Positions 1 through 6,373 of a stretch of 8,638 nt of DNA are shown here, one piece after another. Positions within the stretch are counted from its first letter, which is position 1. Every line of letters starts with the position of its first letter. Where the stretch lies: the NCBI GenBank assembly GCA_031283865.1, contig JAITAX010000062.1, forward strand, positions 1 through 8,638, written 5' to 3'. The position numbers and the translations under genes were made by a program. The notes beneath the pieces are model-generated. The model had not been told where the DNA came from and ran no database searches. It saw only the letters and a program-made list of their open reading frames with translations. This DNA comes from Eubacteriales Family XIII. Incertae Sedis bacterium. Its GTDB lineage: Bacteria; Bacillota; Clostridia; Peptostreptococcales; Anaerovoracaceae.

Positions 1-692
1 CTTTTCTCCCGGATCGCCGTGAGGAAATCCAGCAGGATGCCGCTGTCCGGCGCGAAGAGCAGATAGTTGTGCTTAAAGGAAAAGCAGTCAGGCGGGGCTT
101 CAAATTTGTCCTGCAGGAACGAGCCGATTACGCCCAAGGGGTCGGCCTCGGAGAAAAAGCAGATCGCGTCGAACCATGATCGCAGATGAATCCTATCCGC
201 AGACAGCCTGTATACGAGACGGTTCCCCTGTTTTTCGGCGGTAAGCAGGCCCAGATCCGTGTATTCTTTCAATTTTTTGCGCAGCGTGGACTCGTCGACC
301 TGATAGTCGGCCTCAAAGAAAAAAAAGTAGTCAAAATCAAGCTTTTCGACGATGTCCGGCAAGAACAAGCCGTCTTTCCGCGACAAAGCGTCGAGCAGGA
401 AGAAGTGCAGGGTGATGTCGTTCTTCGTGAAGCTCTTCGCTTTCCACGCCTGATACAGCGGATTCTTACGCACGCGGCGACCGTCTGCGGATATGAACAC
501 GTACTTGCCGTCCGCGTCCTGGTGGAAAGACATGTAATTGGAGAGCCAACTCTCTATGCGCCGTCGTTCGTCGTCGTAGCTGCGGGCGCTTTTGGAACCG
601 ACTTCCTTGCGGCTCCTGAAGCCGTAGACAAAAAATTCCCGCATGTATTCGCGAATGTGGGATATGTTTTTAATCAACTCGCTGTAAGCCAT
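1..692 (-). CDS. WYL-family helix-turn-helix transcriptional regulator, N-terminal part (runs off left edge)
   Basis: Read on the minus strand from ATG at 692-690, the frame is open for 230 codons to the window edge, so the C-terminus lies outside. The protein begins MAYSELIKNISHIREYMREF and continues with a basic YGFRSRKE and DERRRIESWL stretch typical of the N-terminal region of clostridial WYL-domain regulators. Residues about 90-165 look like a winged helix: NDITLHFFLLDAL, then DESTLRKKLKEYTDLGLL (133-150) as the likely recognition helix, then a wing around EKQGNRLVYRLS. The ligand-sensing WYL domain would begin near residue 205 and is mostly missing here. A GGAG ribosome binding site sits six bases before the ATG, and a consensus promoter lies about 80 bases upstream. 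The gene is divergent from the antiporter gene. The plus-strand frame over the same bases is a shadow. Family assignment is by sequence recall; the regulated genes and ligand are unknown. Confidence 0.85.
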   Translation of the reverse strand, partial: MAYSELIKNISHIREYMREFFVYGFRSRKEVGSKSARSYDDERRRIESWLSNYMSFHQDADGKYVFISADGRRVRKNPLYQAWKAKSFTKNDITLHFFLLDALSRKDGLFLPDIVEKLDFDYFFFFEADYQVDESTLRKKLKEYTDLGLLTAEKQGNRLVYRLSADRIHLRSWFDAICFFSEADPLGVIGSFLQDKFEAPPDCFSFKHNYLLFAPDSGILLDFLTAIREK

Positions 693-773
693 GCGGTTCT
701 CCTCGCTCCTGCTTATACCAAACCGTATCGTTTTGATTCGGTGCCCGCTGTGCGGGAGTTAACGTCATAACCG

Positions 774-802
774 ATTTTAGTACATCATTCCGATTTTGTC
801 AA
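774..802 (-). promoter_or_regulatory. Sigma-A promoter for the WYL regulator
   Basis: On the minus strand there is TTGACA (802-797), a 17-base spacer and TAAAAT (779-774): a perfect -35 box and five of six -10 bases. Transcription would begin near 767, giving a leader of about 75 bases before the ATG at 692. That leader contains a short inverted repeat (CCCGC/GCGGG, 744-756). The strength of this promoter suggests the regulator is either abundant or held down by a repressor, possibly itself. Confidence 0.8.
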
Positions 803-808
803 AGGTTT

Positions 809-840
809 CGCGGGTTCTTTCGCAAACCCGCGGGGCCCCG
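809..840. repeat. GC-rich dyad beside the regulator promoter (possible operator)
   Basis: CGCGGGTT (809-816) and AACCCGCG (825-832) form a perfect 8-base inverted repeat with an 8-base spacer. It is followed immediately by the palindrome GGGGCCCC (832-839). The dyad begins seven bases upstream of the -35 box of the WYL-regulator promoter. No T-tract follows on either strand, so it does not look like an intrinsic terminator. A DNA-binding site for the neighbouring regulator is a reasonable guess but is not shown by the sequence. Confidence 0.4.
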
Positions 841-847
841 TTAATTA

Positions 848-865
848 TTTGACAATTTGTTCAAA
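848..865. repeat. AT-rich imperfect dyad in the divergent intergenic region
   Basis: TTTGACAA and TTGTTCAAA form an inverted repeat around one central base, with one extra T in the right arm. It contains TTGACA (849-854), a perfect -35 hexamer in the plus direction, but the sequence 17 bases further (TAAGCA) is a poor -10 box. It may be a regulator binding site between the two divergent promoters, or a weak second promoter for the antiporter. It could also be chance in AT-rich DNA. Confidence 0.25.
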
Positions 866-930
866 GACTGATAAGCATTGAAATATCAACGATATGAGCA
901 AAAAAACATCGGAAAGTATCGAAAAAACTC

Positions 931-959
931 TTGAAAACAACTGCTTTCCGCAGTACAAT
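931..959 (+). promoter_or_regulatory. Sigma-A promoter for the antiporter gene
   Basis: TTGAAA (931-936), a 17-base spacer and TACAAT (954-959) match the consensus at five of six bases in each box. Transcription would start near 966, leaving about 210 bases of untranslated leader before the antiporter start codon. The -35/-10 pair faces away from the WYL-regulator promoter, with about 130 bases between the two -35 boxes. Confidence 0.75.
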
Positions 960-966
960 AAATCAA

Positions 967-1147
967 GGCTTATGCGAACTTGTCGGGATACTGCCGACGG
1001 TTGCTGTCGCGACGCCGATTCGATTTCCACCCAAAAATGCACCCGACAGAGGGGAGGGTGCAAAATTTCAGTTATTGAACGGATGGTTTTGGGGGCTAAG
1101 GGCTTTGCCTGCCGCCTATAGAGGCGGGAACTGATGCCGTCGTTCAA
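967..1147 (+). promoter_or_regulatory. Structured leader of the antiporter mRNA, candidate cis-regulatory RNA of unknown class
   Basis: This stretch lies between the predicted transcription start and the ribosome binding site and carries no credible gene. Helices visible by eye are: GTCGG/CCGAC (982-986 with 994-998); TGCACCC/GGGTGCA (1038-1044 with 1056-1062, seven perfect pairs, 11-base loop); TTGAACG/CGTTCAA (1075-1081 with 1141-1147), enclosing a CCGCCT/AGGCGG hairpin (1112-1117 with 1122-1127). In addition TGTCGGG (981-987) is perfectly complementary to CCCGACA (1042-1048). That pairing competes with the first two helices, as in a switch, or could pair into the hairpin loop as a pseudoknot. 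A run of five T (1157-1161) precedes the AGGAGG site, but no helix abuts it, so attenuation is not evident. I found no T-box GGTGG motif and no good match to the lysine, M-box, guanidine or cyclic-di-GMP riboswitches as I remember them. I cannot judge the Na+ and Li+ riboswitch classes from memory. Confidence 0.45.
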
Positions 1148-1177
1148 GCGCAATCGTTTTTCAAAAGGAGGTGTATT

Positions 1178-2902
1178 ATGATGAGGTTAGCTAAATTGAG
1201 TAGATGGAGGCTTGTGTCGGCGGCGGCAATTACAATCATTGCCTGTCTGCTTCCGGCCTTGATCTACGCGGCGGGGGACGACGCGGCGGCAGGATATTCA
1301 TCACCGCTGTACGGAACCTTCTGGTCGCTCTTTCCGGCTCTCGTAGCCATCGTTCTCGCTCTTATTACAAAAGAAGTATTTTCCTCATTATTTTTGGGCA
1401 TTTTGATCGGCGGCGTTTTCTACGCGTGCGGTTCAAATCCCGCTCTGTACGATGGCGAAGAGGTTGTATGGCAGTCGGCGAACATCTTTTCGGGAACGAT
1501 CAATCACATCGTCAGAGACGGGTTTTTGGCGGCGCTCACCGACGGATGGAACATAGGAATTGTTATATTCCTCATTCTGCTCGGCGTCATCGTCATATTG
1601 ATGTCCAGGGTAGGCGGGGCGGAAGCTTTCGGCAATTGGGCGTCGAAGCACGTCAAGTCGAGGGTAGGCGCGCAATTGGCGCTTATGGTTTTCCACCTGT
1701 TCATCTTTATCGACGACTATTTCGCCTGCCTTACGGTCGGCAACGTGATGAGGCCGATCACGGACAGGCAGCATGTTTCGAGGGCCAAGCTCGCGTATCT
1801 CATCGATGCCACAGCCGCTCCTGTGTGCATTCTGGCGCCCATTTCAACATGGGCGGCCGCTGTCGCGTCCTACATTCCGGAGGAGGGCCCCGGAAGCGAC
1901 ATCAATGGTTTCACCATGTTTATCAAAGCAATACCTTATAATTACTACGCGATCCTCACAATCGTCATGATACTGTCGCTGATCCTATTGAAGTTCGATT
2001 TCGGTCCCATGGCGAAGCATGAGAGAAACGCGCTGACAACGGGCGACCTGTTTACGACGCCCGAGAGGCCATTCAAGGATGTCGAAAAGGAAGAGGCAAA
2101 CGCAAGGGGCCGCGTATACGATATGGTGGTTCCCATTGTTATGCTGATCATCTCCTGCGTGATCGCCCTCATCTATACGGGCGGATTCTTCGACGGCGTT
2201 AGCTTTGTTGACGCGTTTGGCGGCGCGGACGCGGCGCTGGGCCTCGTAATAGGCGGCATAGTTTCACTGACCCTGATCACGATTTACTATTTCTGCAGAA
2301 GGCTCATAAAGATACGGGAACTGACCGACATCTTCCCGAAAGGTGTCGGAGCGATGGCTTCGCCTGTCCTGATTCTTACATTCGCTTGGACGCTGAAGAA
2401 CATGACCGATGCGCTCGGCTCGACCGATTTTGTCACCGATGTGATGCGAGGTCCGGCGGGAAGCCTCGTCGAAATCCTGCCGGCAGTGGTGTTTATCGTA
2501 TCTGCGGCTATAGCATTCGCTACGGGTACGTCGTGGGGCACCTACGGAATCATGATTCCCATCGTGTGTTCCGTATTTGCGGGGGTTGACGAAAAACTTC
2601 TCGTAATAGGCATAGCGGCCTGCCTCGCAGGCGGCGTATTCGGCGACCACAGCTCGCCGATTTCCGATACGACGATCATGGCGTCGGCCGGAGCGCAGAG
2701 CGACCACATCAACCACGTGCGCACGCAGTTGCCGTATGCGGCCACCGTCGCGATATTCAGCTTCATAATGTTCATTATTGCGGGTTATGTCAAGAACGCG
2801 GCAATTATACTGCCGGCGGCTGTCGTGCTCTTTATCGCACTGATGTTCATCATCAGGAAGCTTTTCGGAACCTCGGCGGCGGAAGAAAAGGGTGCTGCTT
2901 AA
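1178..2902 (+). CDS. nhaC: NhaC-family Na+/H+ antiporter
   Basis: This 574-residue polytopic membrane protein belongs to the NhaC antiporter family, which exchanges cytoplasmic Na+ (in some members organic acids) for protons across the membrane. Hallmarks are FIDDYFACLTVGNVMRPITD (177-196), an ATGTSWGTYGIMIPI segment (448-462) and GDHSSPISDTTIMASAGA (489-506), the strongest family signature. About a dozen hydrophobic segments are visible. The N-terminus (residues 11-31, ending ALIYAAG) looks like a signal peptide or an extra first helix, as in many clostridial members. The start is set by a consensus AGGAGGTG at 1166-1173. ATG 1178 and the next codon, ATG 1181, are both at usable spacing. The gene stands alone between its own promoter and a strong terminator. 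The transported ion is not certain from sequence: MleN-type malate/lactate exchangers share these motifs, so the symbol denotes the family only. Confidence 0.88.
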   Translation: MMRLAKLSRWRLVSAAAITIIACLLPALIYAAGDDAAAGYSSPLYGTFWSLFPALVAIVLALITKEVFSSLFLGILIGGVFYACGSNPALYDGEEVVWQSANIFSGTINHIVRDGFLAALTDGWNIGIVIFLILLGVIVILMSRVGGAEAFGNWASKHVKSRVGAQLALMVFHLFIFIDDYFACLTVGNVMRPITDRQHVSRAKLAYLIDATAAPVCILAPISTWAAAVASYIPEEGPGSDINGFTMFIKAIPYNYYAILTIVMILSLILLKFDFGPMAKHERNALTTGDLFTTPERPFKDVEKEEANARGRVYDMVVPIVMLIISCVIALIYTGGFFDGVSFVDAFGGADAALGLVIGGIVSLTLITIYYFCRRLIKIRELTDIFPKGVGAMASPVLILTFAWTLKNMTDALGSTDFVTDVMRGPAGSLVEILPAVVFIVSAAIAFATGTSWGTYGIMIPIVCSVFAGVDEKLLVIGIAACLAGGVFGDHSSPISDTTIMASAGAQSDHINHVRTQLPYAATVAIFSFIMFIIAGYVKNAAIILPAAVVLFIALMFIIRKLFGTSAAEEKGAA

Positions 2903-2955
2903 ACAGCGTAACAGGGGCTGCATACAAACGCCCGACAATTTGTAAATGAAAGAAT

Positions 2956-3003
2956 CGGCACTCGGAAATAATTGTGTTCAGCCATTTCCGGGTGCCGCTT
3001 TTT
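2956..3003 (+). terminator. Intrinsic terminator after the antiporter gene
   Basis: A 14-base-pair stem (2956-2969 with 2984-2997), perfect except for one G-T wobble, closes a 14-base loop and is followed at once by C and TTTTT (2999-3003). It lies 53 bases after the antiporter stop codon. It should separate this transcript from the sugar-nucleotide genes downstream. Confidence 0.92.
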
Positions 3004-3034
3004 AAAAACAAAATTCCCGGTCCGGCGGCTTCCC

Positions 3035-3063
3035 TTGCACTTCCCCCGGAAAAGTTGTAGAAT
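3035..3063 (+). promoter_or_regulatory. Promoter for the dehydratase-pgi unit
   Basis: TTGCAC (3035-3040), a 17-base spacer and TAGAAT (3058-3063) match consensus at four and five of six bases. The site falls between the antiporter terminator and the dehydratase start codon, so it most likely drives the two-gene unit. Transcription would begin near 3070, giving a short leader of about 35 bases. Confidence 0.65.
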
Positions 3064-3104
3064 ATATTGTACTGTACCTGCACACCGGTATATCGGAGTC
3101 GAAT

Positions 3105-5060
3105 ATGGTAAAATACATCCGCATTGCCGCGTTGGTAATCATCGACGCGATAGCGGTCAACATTTCGTTCATACTGGCCTATCTCATGCGTTTCGATTTC
3201 CACGTGGAATCGGAGTCCTTTTTGACCTATATCTCCGCGTATGCGGACAATATATTCATCCTCACGTCCATAGAGATCGTCGTGTTCTTCATCTGCGGCC
3301 TGTACCAGAGCCTTTGGCGCTACGCGGGCGCGGAGGAGATCGTAAAGATCTTCGCCACGACCGGCATCGCGATCCTCGCCTGCATCAGCTATATGCAGTT
3401 CATGCAGCAGTCCGTTCCGAGAAGCGTATTCATCATGAGCTTCATCCTGAACGTCTTCTTTGTGGGCGGCGTCCGCATCGCTTACCGGCTGTTTCGAACG
3501 ATCAGGCAGCAGCAGGGTTTCAATCTTCGCAACATACTGATCCGATTCGGCAGGCTGGAATTTGTCGGCGGCCGCATCTCCAAGGTAATGGTCGTGGGCG
3601 CGGGCGACGCGGGGGCTTCGATGATCCGGGAGATCCGCCGCCATCCCGAATACGGCAAAAAGGTCGTTGCGGCCATAGACGACGACCCGAGCAAGAAAGG
3701 CAAGCGCATCATCGGCGTCAAGATCGCCGGCAACCGCAAGGAGATCCGCGCCGCGGCGCGGCGCTGCGGCGCGGACGAGATCATCATCGCCATCCCCTCG
3801 GCCACGAAGAAAGAGATTCAAAGCATCGTCAACGAATGCAACAAGACGCGCTGCAAGCTCAAGATACTGCCGGGGCTTATCGACCTTATTAACGAAAACG
3901 TCAGCATCAACACGCTGCGCGACGTGGATATAGAGGACCTGCTCGGCAGGGACCCCGTACAGGTAAACCTGCGGGAGATCAGCGGTTACATCGAGGGGCG
4001 CATCGTCATGGTGACGGGCGGCGGCGGTTCGATCGGATCGGAGCTGTGCCGCCAGATCGCGACCTTTCGCCCGCGGCGGCTCGTGGCGGTCGATATCTAC
4101 GAAAATTCCATATTCGAGCTGGCGGAGGAGATGCGGGTCCGCTTCCCGGCGCTGGCTTTCGAGGTGGCCGTCGCATCGGTGCGCAGCAAGGGCCGCATGG
4201 AAGACGTATTCCGCAAGTACATGCCGCACGTCATCTTTCACGCGGCGGCGCACAAGCACGTGCCGCTCATGGAGATGAATCCCAAGGAGGCCGTAGTCAA
4301 CAACATCCTCGGGACCGCCAACATGGTCGCCTTGGCGGACGCTTTCGCCGTCGAGCGCTTTGTCATGATCTCCACGGACAAGGCCGTAAATCCGACGAAC
4401 GTGATGGGCGCCACGAAGCGGATCGCGGAGATGCTCTTGCAGGAAAAAAGCCAATGCTCCAAGACCACGCGCTTCACCGCCGTGCGCTTCGGCAACGTGC
4501 TCGGCAGCAACGGCAGCGTGATCCCGATCTTCCGAAAGCAGATCGAAAACGGAGGCCCCGTCACCGTGACGCATCCCGATGTCACGCGCTATTTCATGAC
4601 TATACCGGAGGCGGTGCAGCTCGTGATTCAAGCGGGTGCGATGGCCGAGCGCAGCGGAATGTTCATCCTCGACATGGGCGAGCCGATCCGCATCATGGAC
4701 CTCGCGGAGAACGTGATCCGGCTCTCCGGCTACAGGCCGTATGAGGACATCGACATCGTGATTACGAAGCTGCGCCCCGGCGAGAAGCTGCACGAAGAAT
4801 TGATCCTGAAAACGGAATCGGCCAAGCACACGAGCCACGAAAAGATCTTCACGGGGACGCCGCCGCCGCCGTCCGAGGCCCTGCTCGAGTTGCTTCGCGG
4901 CGACCGGCCGCTTGAGGAGGTCGTGTACGGCAGCGTGATGAAGATGAAAGACGAGGAGGTAAAGGAATGGCTCCGCTGTTTGGCGCCAAGCTATACGATT
5001 ATGAAGAAAAATCCGGAAATGAGAGGAGTTGTGATTGAACATGACGAAGAAAGTCAGTGA
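3105..5060 (+). CDS. Membrane-anchored CapD/PglF/WbpM-type nucleotide-sugar 4,6-dehydratase
   Basis: This 651-residue protein has the full layout of the large polysaccharide-biosynthesis dehydratases. About four N-terminal membrane helices (within residues 5-124) are followed by a first Rossmann-type domain with VVGAGDAGAS (163-172), then a catalytic short-chain dehydrogenase domain with VTGGGGSIGSE (303-313). Also visible are HAAAHKHVPLME (379-390), RFGNVLGSNGSV (461-472), DVTRYFMTIPEA (492-503) and RPGEKLHEEL (557-566). The active-site stretch STDKAVNPTNVMGATK (423-438) has Met434-x-x-x-Lys438 in place of the usual Tyr-x-x-x-Lys. That is characteristic of the PglF/WbpM group, which converts UDP-GlcNAc to its 4-keto-6-deoxy derivative with bound NAD+. 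GGAG sits six bases before the ATG. Its last 26 bases overlap pgi, implying translational coupling. The exact sugar substrate and product cannot be read from sequence; C5-epimerising relatives share the fold. Confidence 0.9.
   Translation: MVKYIRIAALVIIDAIAVNISFILAYLMRFDFHVESESFLTYISAYADNIFILTSIEIVVFFICGLYQSLWRYAGAEEIVKIFATTGIAILACISYMQFMQQSVPRSVFIMSFILNVFFVGGVRIAYRLFRTIRQQQGFNLRNILIRFGRLEFVGGRISKVMVVGAGDAGASMIREIRRHPEYGKKVVAAIDDDPSKKGKRIIGVKIAGNRKEIRAAARRCGADEIIIAIPSATKKEIQSIVNECNKTRCKLKILPGLIDLINENVSINTLRDVDIEDLLGRDPVQVNLREISGYIEGRIVMVTGGGGSIGSELCRQIATFRPRRLVAVDIYENSIFELAEEMRVRFPALAFEVAVASVRSKGRMEDVFRKYMPHVIFHAAAHKHVPLMEMNPKEAVVNNILGTANMVALADAFAVERFVMISTDKAVNPTNVMGATKRIAEMLLQEKSQCSKTTRFTAVRFGNVLGSNGSVIPIFRKQIENGGPVTVTHPDVTRYFMTIPEAVQLVIQAGAMAERSGMFILDMGEPIRIMDLAENVIRLSGYRPYEDIDIVITKLRPGEKLHEELILKTESAKHTSHEKIFTGTPPPPSEALLELLRGDRPLEEVVYGSVMKMKDEEVKEWLRCLAPSYTIMKKNPEMRGVVIEHDEESQ
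5024..5028 (+). promoter_or_regulatory. Ribosome binding site that bears on the pgi start
   Basis: AGGAG lies 6 bases before TTG 5035 and 12 bases before the in-frame ATG 5041. By spacing the TTG is the better start, whereas by codon preference the ATG is. The difference is two residues. The site is inside the coding sequence of the upstream dehydratase. Confidence 0.55.
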
Positions 5061-6297
5061 GAAACGCGCCCTGCGCTTGGAGTTCTTGGGCTGTCCTGCC
5101 GCGCCGGCGGCCTCTCTTGCGCGCATCGAAGCGATCCACGAGGGCCTTGTCTCGGGCCGGGAGGCATTCACGGGCTGGGTCGGCCTGCCGTGGCGGGACG
5201 AGAGCGAGGAAACGGCGCGCCTGATCGAAACAGCCGCGCGCATCGGGGCGCAGTGCGAGGTTTTGGCGGTGATCGGCATAGGCGGTTCCTATCTCGGCGC
5301 GCGGGCGGCGCTTGAGATCTGCGGCAAATACCATGCGGCGCCGGGCGCGCCCGAGATCCTGTTCGCCGGTCTGAACATCAGCGGCACCTACCACGCGGAG
5401 CTGCTCGACCGCATCAAGGACAAGGACGTCCGCCTCTGCGTGATCTCCAAGTCCGGGACCACGACGGAACCCAACATCGCGTTCGCGGTACTCAAGGATC
5501 TGCTGATCGAGCGCTACGGCAAGGCGGAGGCCGCAAAGCGCATCTGCGCGATCACCGATCCCGCGGGCGGGACCCTGCGCGCGGAGGCCGAGGCCGAGGG
5601 CTATGAGAGCTTCGTCATCCCGCCCGACGTCGGCGGCAGGTATTCCGTGCTCAGCCCGGTCGGCCTGCTGCCGCTGGCCGCCGCGGGCATAGACATCGGG
5701 GAAGTGCTGGCCGGCGCGCGCAGAGCGGCGGAGGATGACCTGCGCGGCTCGGCCGCGAAGCTGGCGGCTGTGCGGAAAGCCTTGTTGGACGGCGGCAAGA
5801 CGGTCGAGATCTTTGAGCACTACGAACCCTCCCTGTTCTACTTCGCCGAGTGGCTGAAACAGCTCTACGGCGAGAGCGAGGGCAAGAACGGGACGGGGCT
5901 CTTCCCCGCCGCGCTCTCTTTCAGCACGGACCTGCATTCCATGGGGCAATTCCTGCAAGAGGGCAATCCGATCTTCTTTGAGACCCTGCTGGACGTCGCG
6001 GAGGCGCCGCGCGATCTGCTTGTGCCGGCGGGCGCCGATCCGCTGCTCGCGGGCAAGAGCATGAACGAGATCAACCGCGCCGCCGCAGAGGGCGTCATCG
6101 CGGCGCACCGGGCCGCGGACATCCCAATCGTGCGCGTGGGCATCCCCGACCTGTCGCCCTACAGCTTCGGACAGCTCGTTTATTTCTTCGAGCTGACCTG
6201 TGCGTACACGGGCAGGCTGATGGGCGTCGATCCTTTCAACCAGCCGGGCGTGGAACAGTACAAGCGGGAGATGAAACGGCTATTGACAAATAATTAA
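5035..6297 (+). CDS. pgi: Glucose-6-phosphate isomerase
   Basis: The product interconverts glucose-6-phosphate and fructose-6-phosphate in the cytoplasm, feeding glycolysis and, through fructose-6-phosphate, amino-sugar synthesis. Numbering from TTG 5035 (420 residues): VIGIGGSYLGAR (79-90) and SKSGTTTEP (138-146) form the sugar-phosphate binding region, DVGGRYSVLSPVGLLPL (198-214) is a family signature, and GRLMGVDPFNQPGVEQYK (393-410) is the C-terminal signature. By alignment from memory with the bacterial enzymes, the catalytic residues are Glu280 (LYGESEG), His301 (STDLHSMGQF) and Lys410. The length is slightly below the roughly 450 of Firmicutes enzymes, because the N-terminus is shorter; the active site is complete. 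The start is TTG 5035 or ATG 5041, overlapping the dehydratase by 26 or 20 bases. No terminator follows, so read-through into hbd is likely. Confidence 0.93.
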   Translation: MNMTKKVSEKRALRLEFLGCPAAPAASLARIEAIHEGLVSGREAFTGWVGLPWRDESEETARLIETAARIGAQCEVLAVIGIGGSYLGARAALEICGKYHAAPGAPEILFAGLNISGTYHAELLDRIKDKDVRLCVISKSGTTTEPNIAFAVLKDLLIERYGKAEAAKRICAITDPAGGTLRAEAEAEGYESFVIPPDVGGRYSVLSPVGLLPLAAAGIDIGEVLAGARRAAEDDLRGSAAKLAAVRKALLDGGKTVEIFEHYEPSLFYFAEWLKQLYGESEGKNGTGLFPAALSFSTDLHSMGQFLQEGNPIFFETLLDVAEAPRDLLVPAGADPLLAGKSMNEINRAAAEGVIAAHRAADIPIVRVGIPDLSPYSFGQLVYFFELTCAYTGRLMGVDPFNQPGVEQYKREMKRLLTNN

Positions 6298-6311
6298 CAA
6301 TATTGTACTAT
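6283..6311 (+). promoter_or_regulatory. Promoter for hbd, embedded in the end of pgi
   Basis: TTGACA (6283-6288), a 17-base spacer and TACTAT (6306-6311) give a perfect -35 and a five-of-six -10. The -35 box encodes the Leu-Thr of the C-terminal LLTNN of Pgi, and the spacer contains the pgi stop codon. Transcription should begin near 6318, about 55 bases before the hbd start. The AT-rich patch stands out sharply from the GC-rich coding sequence on either side. Confidence 0.8.
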
Positions 6312-6373
6312 GAATGATAGCAGCAATAGTGGGAAGCGTCACAGGTATTTATCAGTGGGAAAGAGAGGGTAAA

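Noticed and set aside
186..770. Plus-strand open frame of 194 codons
   Set aside because: It lies opposite the WYL regulator, whose frame, ribosome binding site and promoter are all convincing. The plus frame has no ribosome binding site and no family resemblance.
1038..1062. Hairpin TGCACCC/GGGTGCA as an intrinsic terminator
   Set aside because: It is followed by CAGTT-type sequence after a few A/T bases, not by a run of T, so it fits a leader helix better.
894..1134. Short plus-strand frames in the antiporter leader (67-75 codons)
   Set aside because: Their starts lie upstream of the predicted transcription start near 966, they have no ribosome binding site, and their Cys/Arg-rich translations resemble nothing. 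The region is better read as leader RNA.
845..1153. Minus-strand frame of 102 codons in the same intergenic region
   Set aside because: No ribosome binding site or recognisable motif, and it would overlap the antiporter promoter and structured leader.
2853..5279. A very long minus-strand open frame (about 800 codons) opposite the dehydratase gene
   Set aside because: It is antisense to a gene with complete family motifs and arises from GC-rich codons. It has a low-complexity Arg/His/Asp-rich translation and crosses the antiporter terminator and the dehydratase promoter.
6314..6373. Upstream ATG extending hbd by 20 residues
   Set aside because: No ribosome binding site, at or before the likely transcription start, and the added residues have no counterpart in the family. 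ATG 6374 gives the standard length.
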